A stretch of 64,000 bases of DNA from Anaerorhabdus sp036636695 (GCF_036636695.1 NZ_JAVWNW010000010.1); one strand, 5' to 3'; positions 43,488 through 52,158 are shown, counted from the first letter of the stretch. The notes: a model not told the origin generated them from the letters alone. A program made the numbers and translations.

Positions 43488-43958
43488 ATGAAAAAGATTA
43501 TTTTTATTTCAAGTACAGGCGGACACTTAACAGAGCTAATGCAATTAGCACCGATGTTTGAACGATATGACAGTACAATTATTACGGAAAATACTTCATC
43601 GAATAAATCATTGAAAGATAAATATGGGAAACGCTTTACTACACTTGTGTATGGAACAAAACAACATTTATTCTCTTATTTATTTATATTTTCATATAAT
43701 ATTTTAAAATCATTTATTTTATTTATTAAGATAAGACCAGACTATATTATTACTACAGGTACACATACGGCAGTGCCGATGTGTAAAATAGCTCATATGT
43801 TTAAAAAGAAAGTGATTTATATTGAAACTTTTGCGAATTCTAAAACTCCAACTCAGGCAGGGAAAATGATTTATCCAATTGCAGATTTGTTTATTGTACA
43901 ATGGGAAAGTATGTTGGAAATATATCCGAATGCAGTTTATGGGGGGTGGATTTTCTAA
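43488..43958 (+). CDS. Alg14/PssD-like glycosyltransferase subunit
   Basis: The start is ATG 43488 after AAAGGAGAGTTT. The 156-residue protein matches the Alg14/PssD/EpsE family: KKIIFISSTGGHLTELMQL at the N-terminus, IRPDYIITTGTHTAVPMCKIAHMF, KVIYIETFANSKTPTQAGKM and LFIVQWESM. Such proteins anchor and complement an Alg13-like catalytic subunit, which the next gene encodes with a one-base overlap (TAATG). Together they usually add the second sugar of a lipid-linked polysaccharide unit. No other polysaccharide genes lie near. Confidence 0.88.
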   Translation: MKKIIFISSTGGHLTELMQLAPMFERYDSTIITENTSSNKSLKDKYGKRFTTLVYGTKQHLFSYLFIFSYNILKSFILFIKIRPDYIITTGTHTAVPMCKIAHMFKKKVIYIETFANSKTPTQAGKMIYPIADLFIVQWESMLEIYPNAVYGGWIF

Positions 43959-44434
43959 TGATATTAGTTACACTAGGAACACAAGACAAGAGTTTTGTAC
44001 GCTTACTACAAGCAATAGATACCCAAATTGATGCAGGAATTATTCAAGATGAAGTAATTGTGCAAGCTGGGTTTACAAAATATGAATCAAAGAATATGGA
44101 AATCTTTGATTATATTGACAGGGATGCATTCGCAACTTTATTAAGTGAAGCTGAACTTATTATTACACATGGTGGTGTAGGTACAATTATGACTGCACTT
44201 AAAGCAGGAAAGAAAATAATAGGTGTCGCAAGATTAGCACAATATGGTGAACATCATAATGATCACCAAACACAAATATTAGAGAGTTTTGATGAACAAG
44301 GATTTCTCATCTATTGTAAGGAGTTAGATGAGTTAGGTGATTATGTGAAGAATAGTGAAAATTTCACACCAAAAAGTTATACAAGTAATACCACGGCATT
44401 TATACATTTAATTGAAGAATTTATGAAAAAGTAA
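43958..44434 (+). CDS. Alg13/PssE-like glycosyltransferase subunit
   Basis: ATG 43958 overlaps the stop of the partner gene; the longer frame to 43901 is not used. The 158-residue GT28-type C-terminal domain has ILVTLGTQDKSFVRLLQAID, AELIITHGGVGTIMTALKAGKKIIGVARLAQYGEHHNDHQ, the sugar-nucleotide binding signature, and a C-terminal helix. It should be the UDP-sugar-binding subunit of a two-protein transferase. It is followed by the pyr operon promoter. Confidence 0.9.
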   Translation: MILVTLGTQDKSFVRLLQAIDTQIDAGIIQDEVIVQAGFTKYESKNMEIFDYIDRDAFATLLSEAELIITHGGVGTIMTALKAGKKIIGVARLAQYGEHHNDHQTQILESFDEQGFLIYCKELDELGDYVKNSENFTPKSYTSNTTAFIHLIEEFMKK

Positions 44435-44465
44435 AGAAATTACTATTCAAAATGATTGTATGTGA

Positions 44466-44569
44466 TATAATGTCAATGGCTTTAATGAAATGCGTGACGT
44501 TTCGAAGAAATCACAACTGAACTATTTTTATGATGACCTTCGAACACATGTTTTGAAGGTTTTTATTTT
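44466..44569 (+). promoter_or_regulatory. Leader of the pyr operon with attenuator-like structure
   Basis: TATAAT at 44466-44471 sets a start near 44478. A first hairpin is GTGA..TTTC / GAAA.TCAC (44494-44514). A terminator is ACCTTC (44536-44541) with GAAGGT (44555-44560) and a T tract to 44569. TTCGAAG (44501-44507) in the first hairpin is complementary to CTTCGAA (44538-44544) in the terminator arm, so the two structures can exclude each other. I do not see the PyrR-binding consensus, so the mechanism is open. Confidence 0.6.
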
Positions 44570-44579
44570 GGAGGTACTA

Positions 44580-45860
44580 ATGACAAGAATATTTCAAAAT
44601 GGAACAATTTATTTTCAAGGACAGTTTCAAGAAAAGGATTTTTTAATTGATGATTTAGGCAATATTACAATTGCGGATAAAATAGATTTAGATGAAGTTG
44701 ATGAGATTATTGATTGTTCAGGACTTCATGTTTTTCCTGGATTCATTGACCCTCATGTTCATTTAAGAGAACCAGGATTTGAATACAAGGAAACAATAGA
44801 GACAGGAACGAAGGCAGCTGCTAAAGGGGGCTATACAACCGTATTTGCAATGCCTAATGTAAAACCAGCACCAGATAGTTTAGAGCATCTACAATCACTT
44901 ACAAAGCGTTTTGAGCAAAATGGCGTAGTTCATGTTATTCCAGTTGGCTCAATTACGAAAGAACAAAAAGGTATAGGTGAACTTGTAGATTTTGATACAT
45001 GCATTGAAGAAACATTTCTCTTTTCAGATGATGGTAAAGGTGTGCAAGAAGAATCCATGATGAGAGAAGCAATGATTCAATGCGAGAAAAACAATGCAGT
45101 AATTCTAGCCCATTGTGAAGATGAATCACTATTAATACATGGAGGAAGTATTCATGCCGGTAAAAAAGCAGAAGAATTTGGATTAATTGGAATATCTAGT
45201 GAATCTGAGTATGCTCAAGTTAGGCGTGATTTAAAACTTGCGAAAGAAACAGGTTGTCAATATCATATATGCCATATTTCTACAAAAGAAACCGTGGAAG
45301 CTCTTAGACAAGCTAAAAAAGATGGCTGTAATGTTAGTGGAGAAGTGACCCCGCATCATTTATTTCTTTGTGATGAAGATATAACAGAAAATCATGGCCG
45401 CTTTAAAATGAATCCACCCTTACGCACAAAAGAAGATCAAGAAGCATTATTACAAGGACTTCTTGATGGCACAATTGAAATGATTTCAACAGATCAAGCA
45501 CCACATAGTGAAGAAGAAAAAAATTGCACATTTGATAAAGCGGCGATGGGAATTGTTGGTAACGAAATTGCATTTCCATTACTTTATACATATTTGGTAA
45601 AAGAAAAGAAATGTACACTAAAACAACTTGTTGATTGGATGAGTACAAATGTTGCGGATGTCTTTGGTGTAGAAGGCGGAGAGATTGAAAACTTCGCAAA
45701 AGCTAATATCACAATCTTTAATTTAAATGATCGCCAACAAGTTCGCTCACGCGAATTCTTATCAAAGGGAAAGAGTACTCCTTTTGAAGGAAGATGGTTA
45801 CAAAGCAAATGCTTAATGACGCTTGTTGATGGTGACATAGTTTATAGAAAGGGACTGTAA
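44580..45860 (+). CDS. pyrC: Dihydroorotase
   Basis: The start is ATG 44580 after TTGGAGGTACTA; the frame reading upstream to 44490 is leader. The 426-residue amidohydrolase closes carbamoyl-aspartate to dihydroorotate. Metal motifs: FIDPHVHLREPGFEYKETIETGT, the HCEDESL region, ICHISTKETVE, GEVTPHHLFLCDE, and the catalytic Asp in EMISTDQAPHSEEEK. Length is that of the class I bacterial enzyme. It is the first gene of pyrC-K-D-F-E; aspartate transcarbamylase and carbamoyl-phosphate synthetase genes are not here. Confidence 0.95.
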   Translation: MTRIFQNGTIYFQGQFQEKDFLIDDLGNITIADKIDLDEVDEIIDCSGLHVFPGFIDPHVHLREPGFEYKETIETGTKAAAKGGYTTVFAMPNVKPAPDSLEHLQSLTKRFEQNGVVHVIPVGSITKEQKGIGELVDFDTCIEETFLFSDDGKGVQEESMMREAMIQCEKNNAVILAHCEDESLLIHGGSIHAGKKAEEFGLIGISSESEYAQVRRDLKLAKETGCQYHICHISTKETVEALRQAKKDGCNVSGEVTPHHLFLCDEDITENHGRFKMNPPLRTKEDQEALLQGLLDGTIEMISTDQAPHSEEEKNCTFDKAAMGIVGNEIAFPLLYTYLVKEKKCTLKQLVDWMSTNVADVFGVEGGEIENFAKANITIFNLNDRQQVRSREFLSKGKSTPFEGRWLQSKCLMTLVDGDIVYRKGL

Positions 45861-45861
45861 T

Positions 45862-46605
45862 ATGAAATCTGTACAAACCTATCGCATACTTACCAATGTA
45901 GCTTTGACAAAGAATGTCTTCAAAATGATTCTTCAAGGAGATACAACATGGGTAACTAATCCAGGACAATTCATCAATATCACAGTGGAAAATGGTTACT
46001 TAAAAAGACCAATCAGTATTTGTGATTGGGACGATTCAACACTTACTATTATTTACAAAGTTGTAGGAAATGGTACTGAATGGATGGCGAAACAAGAACC
46101 AGGTAAAGAACTAGAAATATTAGTAGGACTAGGGAATGGATTTACTGTTGAACAAAAAGAAAGAGCGTTAGTTGTAGGAGGCGGAGTTGGAGTACCACCA
46201 TTGTATCGCCTATGCAAAGAATTACTTCAAAGAGGAACTAAAGTTGATGTGATTCTAGGTTTTAATACAAGTGATGAATGTTTCTATGAAGAAGAATTTA
46301 AACAATTAGGTGCATCTGTAACAGTTTGCACGGTTGATGGAACACAAGGTATAAAAGGGTTTGTATCAGAAGTAATACAAGATGATTTAAAAAATATTGA
46401 TTATTACAGTTGCGGACCTCTTCCAATGCTTAAAGCAGTCTTTGATTCATCAAATGCTAAAGGTCAACTTTCATTTGAAGAAAGAATGGGTTGTGGTTTT
46501 GGAGCATGTATGGGGTGTAGCTGTAAAACATTAACAGGATATAAACGAATTTGTGTGGAAGGACCAATTATGAAAAGTGAGGAAATCTTATGGACAAAAG
46601 ACTAA
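45862..46605 (+). CDS. pyrK: Dihydroorotate dehydrogenase B, electron-transfer subunit
   Basis: A 247-residue flavoprotein that links PyrD to NAD+. It has an N-terminal FAD-binding barrel (GQFINITVENGYLKRPISICDWD), the NAD-binding segment ALVVGGGVGVPPLYRL, and a C-terminal [2Fe-2S] site with cysteines in CGFGACMGCSCKT and a further Cys in KRICVEGP. The ATG is 1 bp after pyrC with GGGACTG as ribosome site, and its 3' end overlaps pyrD by 16 bp. Confidence 0.95.
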   Translation: MKSVQTYRILTNVALTKNVFKMILQGDTTWVTNPGQFINITVENGYLKRPISICDWDDSTLTIIYKVVGNGTEWMAKQEPGKELEILVGLGNGFTVEQKERALVVGGGVGVPPLYRLCKELLQRGTKVDVILGFNTSDECFYEEEFKQLGASVTVCTVDGTQGIKGFVSEVIQDDLKNIDYYSCGPLPMLKAVFDSSNAKGQLSFEERMGCGFGACMGCSCKTLTGYKRICVEGPIMKSEEILWTKD

Positions 46606-47507
46606 GTGTACATTTAGGTGATTGGAAATTAGATAATCCTATTATTCCTGCGAGTGGAACATTTGGATTTGGTTATGAATTTGCACAATTTTACGATATA
46701 AATGAATTAGGAAGCATCGCAACTAAAGGAACTACAAAAGATTCAAGATTTGGGAATCCAACACCACGAATTGCAGAATGTGATCGTGGAATGATTAATG
46801 CAGTTGGACTTCAAAATCCTGGAATTGATGAAGTAATCCATTCAGAATTTAAAAAATTAAAAGAAGTTTATCATAAAAAAGTTGTCGCAAACATTTCGGG
46901 ATTCTCGATTGATGAGTATGTAGAATGCGCAATAAAAATGGATAAAGAAGATATTGTAGGAATTTTAGAAATTAATATCTCTTGTCCGAATGTAAAACAT
47001 GGTGGAATGAGTTTTGGAACTAGTCCTGAAAATGCTGCTGAAGTGACAAGGGCAGTAAAAAAAGTGACTACAAAGCCGGTCTATATTAAACTATCACCAA
47101 ATGTAACAGATATTGTGCAAATTGCAAAAGCGGTGGAAGAAGCCGGTGCAGATGGAATCAGTATGATTAATACACTCCTTGGAGCACGCTTTGATTTGAA
47201 AACAGGCAAACCAATAATTGCTAATGTCATGGGTGGATTTAGCGGACCAGCAATTAAACCAGTGGCACTACGTATGGTTTATCAAGTATATAAAGAAGTT
47301 AAAATACCAATTATTGGTATTGGTGGAATTGCGACAGCAGAAGATGTTATTGAAATGATGTATGCAGGAGCAACTGCAGTACAAGTTGGTGCAGAGAATT
47401 GTCGTAATCCATATGCTTGTAAAGAAATTATTGATAACTTACCATCATTAATGGATAAGTTAGGTATAGAAAAGTTAGAAGACATAATAGGGAGGGCTCA
47501 TCAATGA
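46590..47507 (+). CDS. pyrD: Dihydroorotate dehydrogenase, class 1B catalytic subunit
   Basis: A 305-residue FMN barrel enzyme oxidising dihydroorotate to orotate. IPASGTFGFGYEFAQF, NAVGLQNPGIDEV, LEINISCPNVKHGGMSFGT with the catalytic Cys, YIKLSPNVTDI, GADGISMINTLLGARFD and the phosphate loop GIGGIATAEDVIEMMYAGATAVQVGAE identify it. Pairing with pyrK makes it the NAD-linked type 1B. It overlaps pyrK by 16 bp and pyrF by 4 bp. Confidence 0.96.
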   Translation: MDKRLSVHLGDWKLDNPIIPASGTFGFGYEFAQFYDINELGSIATKGTTKDSRFGNPTPRIAECDRGMINAVGLQNPGIDEVIHSEFKKLKEVYHKKVVANISGFSIDEYVECAIKMDKEDIVGILEINISCPNVKHGGMSFGTSPENAAEVTRAVKKVTTKPVYIKLSPNVTDIVQIAKAVEEAGADGISMINTLLGARFDLKTGKPIIANVMGGFSGPAIKPVALRMVYQVYKEVKIPIIGIGGIATAEDVIEMMYAGATAVQVGAENCRNPYACKEIIDNLPSLMDKLGIEKLEDIIGRAHQ

Positions 47508-48208
47508 GAGAAAGAGATGTCATTATCGCATGTGATTTTTCAACAAAAGAAGAAACATTAAATTTTTTAGATTTATTTAAAGAAGAAAAACCGTATGTAA
47601 AAATTGGACAAGAACTATTTTATGCAGAAGGACCAAGTATTGTACATGAAATTAAACGTCGTGGGCACAAAATATTTTTGGACTTAAAACAACATGATAT
47701 TCCAAACACAGTTTATAAAGCAATTAAAAATCTTGCAACATTAGGTGCGGATATGTTAAATGTTCATGCTGCGGGAACAATTGAAATGATGGCGGCAGCA
47801 CAAAAAGCAGTTGATGAAGTAAATCCAAATATAAAACTAATTGCAGTAACACAACTTACAAGTACATCGGAAGAAAAAATGAGAGAAGAACTTTGGATTG
47901 ATCATAGTATCAATGATACTGTAGTACATTATGCTAAGAATGCTGAAAAAGCAGGACTTGCAGGTGTTGTTTGCAGTCCATTAGAAGCAGGACTTATTCG
48001 TGAAGCTTGTTCAGAAAGCTTTATTACAGTGACACCAGGAATTCGTTTTAATGATGCTACAAAAGGTGATCAAGTTCGTGTTACTACGCCAGCTCAGGCA
48101 CGTGAAATAGGAAGTGATTACATTGTAGTTGGGCGTCCAATTACAGGTGCAGAAAACCCTGTTGAAGCTTATCGTCGCTGCATAAAAGAATTTGTAAAAG
48201 GAGAATAG
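47504..48208 (+). CDS. pyrF: Orotidine-5'-phosphate decarboxylase
   Basis: A 234-residue barrel enzyme forming UMP from OMP. VIIACDFSTKEETLNFLDLF at the N-terminus, the catalytic FLDLKQHDIPNTVYKA with Asp-Lys-Asp residues, MLNVHAAGTIEMM, and VTPGIRF with DYIVVGRPITGAENP at the phosphate site. The start overlaps pyrD by 4 bp with GGGAGGGCTCATCA upstream. Final step of UMP synthesis, though pyrE lies after it in the operon. Confidence 0.96.
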   Translation: MRERDVIIACDFSTKEETLNFLDLFKEEKPYVKIGQELFYAEGPSIVHEIKRRGHKIFLDLKQHDIPNTVYKAIKNLATLGADMLNVHAAGTIEMMAAAQKAVDEVNPNIKLIAVTQLTSTSEEKMREELWIDHSINDTVVHYAKNAEKAGLAGVVCSPLEAGLIREACSESFITVTPGIRFNDATKGDQVRVTTPAQAREIGSDYIVVGRPITGAENPVEAYRRCIKEFVKGE

Positions 48209-48210
48209 TC

Positions 48211-48843
48211 ATGGAAAAATTAATCGCAAAAGATTTATTAGACATTCAAGCAGTATTTTTAAAACCGAATGATCCATTTACATGGGCAAGTGGAATCAAA
48301 GCACCTATTTATTGTGATAATCGTCTTACTTTATCAAATCCTAAAGTAAGAAGAGATGTTGAAAATGCACTCGCTGAAATCATTAAAAAACATTATCCTG
48401 AATGCGAGGCTGTCATGGGGACTGCAACGGCTGGGATTGCGCATGCAGCACTAGTAGCTGAAATTTTAGATTTGCCAATGGGTTATGTACGCGCAAGTGC
48501 AAAAGACCATGGACGCACAAATCAAATTGAAGGTAAATGTGAACCAGGTACGAAAGTTGTAGTTGTAGAAGATTTAATTTCTACTGCTGGCTCTAGCATT
48601 GATGTAGTAAAAGTACTACAAGAAAATGGTGTGGAAGTTTTAGGAATTGCTTCTATATTTACATATGGAATGAAAAAAGGTATTGATCGACTTGCAGAAG
48701 CAAATGTAAAAAATGTAAGTGCTAGTAACCTTGATGTACTTGTAGAAGTAGCAGCAGAAATAGGTTATATTCAGCAAGAAGACAAAGAACGCTTATTAAA
48801 ATTTAGAGATAATCCAAGCGATGAAAGCTGGATGGTGAAATAG
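48211..48843 (+). CDS. pyrE: Orotate phosphoribosyltransferase
   Basis: A 210-residue type I phosphoribosyltransferase joining orotate and PRPP. It has FTWASGIKAPIYCDNRLTLSNP, MGTATAGIAHAALVAE, YVRASAKDHGRTNQIEGKCEPGTKVVVVEDLISTAGSS (the last part is the PRPP loop), and a C-terminal helix. Starts 2 bp after pyrF, with AAAGGAGAATAGTC as ribosome site. Last gene of the pyr operon, followed by a UUCG-type terminator. Confidence 0.95.
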   Translation: MEKLIAKDLLDIQAVFLKPNDPFTWASGIKAPIYCDNRLTLSNPKVRRDVENALAEIIKKHYPECEAVMGTATAGIAHAALVAEILDLPMGYVRASAKDHGRTNQIEGKCEPGTKVVVVEDLISTAGSSIDVVKVLQENGVEVLGIASIFTYGMKKGIDRLAEANVKNVSASNLDVLVEVAAEIGYIQQEDKERLLKFRDNPSDESWMVK

Positions 48844-48844
48844 C

Positions 48845-48868
48845 AAAAACCACTTCGGTGGTTTTTAA
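48845..48868 (+). terminator. Terminator of the pyr operon
   Basis: AAACCAC, a TTCG tetraloop and GTGGTTT, then T residues. Confidence 0.9.
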
Positions 48869-48901
48869 ATTATTATTGTTACTTTAAGGGGAGAATATTT
48901 T

Positions 48902-49333
48902 ATGCGAAAGAAATTTGTAATTATATTCATTACTTTATTCATAGTAGGTATTATGGGTTTTCTATTTCTACAGTCTATCGATATTAAAGAAGAAATTATG
49001 AATTCTTCACAATCATACATAATAAAATGTACATATACAGCATCTGATACCGATTGTTATCGTGTTGATTTTACTACGGAAGATGAAATACAGGAGCTTG
49101 CAAAGACATTTGATAACCAACGATTATTTCCAATACCTTTTGTAAAAAATGGTCACAGTTATCCGCTAACAACGTATCATCTAGTCACAAATGGTAATAC
49201 TGAGAAATGGATTGAGTTATATTCCGATAGTACACTGTTAGTGAATGGAAATGGGTACTTCAGTTTTGATTTCAACGATTTCTATAATAAGATTGAACAA
49301 GGCTATATGACAAAAGAACCTGTAGAAATATGA
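48902..49333 (+). CDS. Hypothetical membrane-anchored protein
   Basis: A 143-residue protein with one N-terminal hydrophobic segment (KFVIIFITLFIVGIMGFLFLQ), likely an uncleaved anchor, and a polar external domain with two cysteines (IKCTYTASDTDCYRV) that could form a disulfide. No family is recognised. The ATG follows AAGGGGAGAATATTTT. It is a single gene between the pyr terminator and a bidirectional terminator. Confidence 0.65.
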   Translation: MRKKFVIIFITLFIVGIMGFLFLQSIDIKEEIMNSSQSYIIKCTYTASDTDCYRVDFTTEDEIQELAKTFDNQRLFPIPFVKNGHSYPLTTYHLVTNGNTEKWIELYSDSTLLVNGNGYFSFDFNDFYNKIEQGYMTKEPVEI

Positions 49334-49361
49334 AATGAGTCCACAAAGTGGACTCATTTTT
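49333..49361. terminator. Bidirectional terminator
   Basis: AAATGAGTCCAC and GTGGACTCATTT around AAA, with flanking A/T, suit both the hypothetical gene and the reverse ABC permease gene. Confidence 0.88.
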
Positions 49362-50211
49362 GTTTAGAAGTTCTAGATAAGTTAAATACAGTAAGAATGA
49401 AAAATACAATAGTTACAACAATCATAAATAGTATGTGATGGATTGGCTCTAGCGTAAAATCACCAAATTTAAATACAACGCCAACACTTTCTTTAAAACC
49501 ATTTAAATATTCAACAGGTAAATTATTGAAACTTGTTTTGAGTGGTTCTTGTAGAAAAAGCTGACGTAAGAGTACTGCAGAGTGAGCGGTGGGGAATGAT
49601 TTAATAATAAATTGGACGTATTCGGGTAAAGAGCCAATGGGTAAATAAACACCAGTTAGAAATCCAATCAATGTACCTAGTATTGTACTAGCGGTAGACA
49701 TGGCACTAAGATTGTTAAAAAAACTTACAATGAAGAATACAATTGTGCTGGACATTAAACTAGATAATAAAATAATAAATAGGATCTGCATAATTGTGAT
49801 TAGAGAAAGAAGAGTTGCTCCTTGTGATAATAAAAATAATTCTCCAACAAAGAAGGCAACGCTACTCATGAGACTACCTACAATAAAAGCGCAAAGTATA
49901 TAGCCACCTACAAGTTTATAATGAGCAATAGGTGATGAATTAAAATCATTAATGACTTTATGAGCTCTGTCTTCGACAAACAATTCAAAGGCACCCATTG
50001 TTGTGGTAATCGATGTAACGGCAACAATACCTGCTATTACCCAACTATACATAAGAACATCAACATCTTTGACATCTAAACCATTTTTAAATTGATCACC
50101 TAAGAAAACAGCATAAAGTAGAATAATAATGAAGACACCCATTAATGAAAAGAAAACGGTACTTTTTTGTCTAAAGTATATCTTACAATTTCTAATCGCT
50201 AAATTAATCAT
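49354..50211 (-). CDS. ABC-2 type exporter permease
   Basis: ATG 50211 is chosen because AAGGGAG on the reverse strand lies 9 bases before it; ATG 50220 would lie inside the ribosome site. The 285-residue permease has six membrane helices, an early RNCKIYFRQKSTVFFSLMG, a cytoplasmic loop near FVEDRAHKVINDFNSSPI, and the ABC-2 signature GFLTGVYLPIGSLPEYVQFI. It overlaps the ATPase gene by 8 bp. It forms an exporter of unknown substrate, possibly a drug, lipid or peptide, under LytTR control. Confidence 0.87.
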   Translation of the reverse strand: MINLAIRNCKIYFRQKSTVFFSLMGVFIIILLYAVFLGDQFKNGLDVKDVDVLMYSWVIAGIVAVTSITTTMGAFELFVEDRAHKVINDFNSSPIAHYKLVGGYILCAFIVGSLMSSVAFFVGELFLLSQGATLLSLITIMQILFIILLSSLMSSTIVFFIVSFFNNLSAMSTASTILGTLIGFLTGVYLPIGSLPEYVQFIIKSFPTAHSAVLLRQLFLQEPLKTSFNNLPVEYLNGFKESVGVVFKFGDFTLEPIHHILFMIVVTIVFFILTVFNLSRTSKQK

Positions 50212-51121
50212 AGTTTTCATCTCCCTTGGTAATTTCAATAAAGGCATCATTCATAGAACCATGAATAACCTCAAAGCTTTCAATGAAAGGTTCAACTTTT
50301 TGGAGTAGTGGAATGATTTTCTTTGTGTCTTGAATATTCGCAATAATTAAATTATTTTTGACTAGAAATGAATAATTGTAGTGTTCTAATAATGATTGAA
50401 CACTCATTGAATCAAGAGGCTTAATCCGCAATGTGTCTTGACTAAATTTTTCTTTCAAATCGTAAGGTGTTCCTTGCGCAATAATTTTTCCATGATTAAT
50501 GATAACGATATAATCTGAAGTTGCAGCTTCTTCCATGTAATGGGTAGTTAAGAAGATTGTCATTTGATATTCTTTTTGTAATTTCGAAATAGTTGACCAA
50601 ACTAGTTCTCTTGTTTTTGGATCAAGACCTGTAGTTGGTTCATCCAAAAATAAAATAGTTGGCTTATGAATTAATGCTCGTGCAATATCAGCACGTCTTC
50701 TTTGCCCACCTGATAATTTTCCATAAGGACGATTAATAAAGTCTTGGATATCAGTTGCTTGAATGACAAATTGTAAGGATGTTTTTAATTCTTCATTGCT
50801 TAGATTATAAAGTTTTCCGCGTGTAAGAATGTTTTCTTTGACTGTTAATAAGGGATCAAGGATACTTTCTTGAAATACAACACCAATCTTTGAACGAATT
50901 TTTTCATCATCAATTCCTAATACACAATTGTCGATAATCACATTTCCAGAATTCTTTTGTAACAATGTGCATAGCATATTGATTGTGGTTGATTTACCAG
51001 CTCCATTTGTCCCAAGGAAAGAAAATAACTTTCCTTTTTCGACATAGAAACTAATATCATCAACAGCATTGATATCTTTAAATGTTTTCTTTAAGTTTTC
51101 TATAGATATAATTTTTTCCAT
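50204..51121 (-). CDS. ABC exporter ATP-binding protein
   Basis: ATG 51121 follows GAGGTGATAGAA; the frame to 51130 starts within that site. The 305-residue ATPase has Walker A GTNGAGKST, Q-loop VVFQESILDPLLTVKEN, signature LSGGQRRRADIARAL, Walker B PTILFLDEPTTGLDP, and switch LTTHYMEEAATSD. A C-terminal tail of about 85 residues resembles the DrrA-type extension. The promoter and twin LytTR boxes upstream match those of the lytTR gene. Works with the following ABC-2 permease. Confidence 0.93.
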   Translation of the reverse strand: MEKIISIENLKKTFKDINAVDDISFYVEKGKLFSFLGTNGAGKSTTINMLCTLLQKNSGNVIIDNCVLGIDDEKIRSKIGVVFQESILDPLLTVKENILTRGKLYNLSNEELKTSLQFVIQATDIQDFINRPYGKLSGGQRRRADIARALIHKPTILFLDEPTTGLDPKTRELVWSTISKLQKEYQMTIFLTTHYMEEAATSDYIVIINHGKIIAQGTPYDLKEKFSQDTLRIKPLDSMSVQSLLEHYNYSFLVKNNLIIANIQDTKKIIPLLQKVEPFIESFEVIHGSMNDAFIEITKGDENYD

Positions 51122-51139
51122 TTCTATCACCTCGTTGGT

Positions 51140-51211
51140 AGTTTATGTTAATTGGAAAAGGTATACAAGATTGCTAACAGTAAGATGACTAGAGAACACA
51201 ATAAGTTGACT
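51140..51211 (-). promoter_or_regulatory. ABC exporter promoter with twin LytTR boxes
   Basis: On the reverse strand: -35 TTGTAT (51163-51168), 17-bp spacer, -10 TAAACT (51140-51145). Upstream lie TAAGATGACT (51181-51190) and TAAGTTGACT (51202-51211), as read on the plus strand, 21 bp apart. TAAGTTGAC fits the LytTR consensus [TA][AC][CA]GTTN[AG][TG] except for its last base. Confidence 0.7.
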
Positions 51212-51236
51212 AAAAGGGCGATTGTCTTTGCACAAT

Positions 51237-51272
51237 AAAAAAGACTTGTTCAATATCTCAAACAAGTCTTTA
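51237..51272 (-). terminator. Terminator after the LytTR-DUF3021 operon
   Basis: On the reverse strand AAAGACTTGTT and GAACAAGTCTTT form the stem, followed by a T tract. Confidence 0.85.
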
Positions 51273-51276
51273 TGAT

Positions 51277-51690
51277 TTAATCCAGCTTCTTTCTTTTTTT
51301 AATAGCTTCATTTATTGATTCAGCTAATTCATTATTCATATAAACGGTGTAGGCATAGGTAAGTGGAAAGCAAAATAACATAGTAGGTGTTATTTCCCAC
51401 AATCCAAATAATGAGAATGAAATAATATTGAAATTTGCACAAGCAATAAAAACAACAAAATAACAAATAAGAACTCTAATTATCAAGTCTACTAAAAAAG
51501 AAGAAATATCAAAGTAGCTTAATAGTTTATCGGAAATTTCCATGAGAACTGCAATGCTTGTCGAAATGATTAATACTTGAATAACCACTTCGTTTGTAAT
51601 TTCAGGTGCTAAATCAAACGGTCTAAAAAAAGTGAATAGAAGCATCATAATTGTAAAACTGCCAAATATTATATTTAATATTTTTTTCAT
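51277..51690 (-). CDS. DUF3021-type membrane protein
   Basis: The start is ATG 51690, after GAGGGCATATCG on the reverse strand; the frame to 51783 overlaps the lytTR gene and is not needed. The 137-residue protein has four membrane helices (about 5-20, 35-53, 65-83 and 90-110) and a charged C-terminus (NEAIKKRKKLD). Four-helix DUF3021 proteins are typically encoded directly after LytTR regulators and are thought to control them, for example by holding them at the membrane. The gene is 10 bp after lytTR. Confidence 0.8.
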   Translation of the reverse strand: MKKILNIIFGSFTIMMLLFTFFRPFDLAPEITNEVVIQVLIISTSIAVLMEISDKLLSYFDISSFLVDLIIRVLICYFVVFIACANFNIISFSLFGLWEITPTMLFCFPLTYAYTVYMNNELAESINEAIKKRKKLD

Positions 51691-51700
51691 CGATATGCCC

Positions 51701-52138
51701 TCAAAATATAAACTTTCTTTTAAAATTTTGAATATAATGTTTTGATACAATTTGTTTTTCATCATTTTGTAACGAGGCTTCAATTCGTCCGCTTAATGAT
51801 GCTTTTACGCTTTTTACAACACTGGTATTTAGAATACAACTTTTACTGATTCTTAAAAAGGATGTATCCATTAGTAATTCTTCTAGTTCATATAATTTTT
51901 TACTGCATTCATAGACTTCGTTGCCGGTGTACAAAAAAACTTGATTATCAACTGCTTCAAAATAATAAATATCTTCTAGCGGAATCGGTATAGTTAAACC
52001 GTCTTTCTGTGCATTGATAGAGAAAGAATATAGTTTAATTTGTTCAATTAAACGTTTTAATCGTTCATCCATGATGCCGCAAGTTATTTTTATCTCTGTT
52101 TCTTTGATATCAAGCGATTGTTCTATTAGTAATTTCAT
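51701..52138 (-). CDS. LytTR-family DNA-binding regulator
   Basis: ATG 52138 follows AAGGTGTGATAGAT on the reverse strand. The 145-residue protein lacks a receiver domain. A short N-terminal region is followed by the LytTR domain (about 45-145): IPIPLEDIYYFEAVDNQVFLYTGNEVYECSKKLYELEELL, FLRISKSCILNTSVVKSVKASLSGRIEASL and KHYIQNFKRKF. It binds pairs of direct repeats about two turns apart; such pairs are seen at its own promoter and at the ABC exporter promoter. Regulated activity is probably set by the DUF3021 partner. Confidence 0.9.
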   Translation of the reverse strand: MKLLIEQSLDIKETEIKITCGIMDERLKRLIEQIKLYSFSINAQKDGLTIPIPLEDIYYFEAVDNQVFLYTGNEVYECSKKLYELEELLMDTSFLRISKSCILNTSVVKSVKASLSGRIEASLQNDEKQIVSKHYIQNFKRKFIF

Positions 52139-52158
52139 ATCTATCACACCTTAGGTTT

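Noticed and set aside
44490..44579. In-frame extension of dihydroorotase upstream of 44580
   Set aside because: It runs through the leader hairpin and terminator, while GGAGG lies just before ATG 44580 and the family start fits there.
51691..51783. Longer N-terminus of the DUF3021 protein
   Set aside because: It overlaps the lytTR coding end and has no ribosome site; ATG 51690 begins the usual hydrophobic N-terminus.
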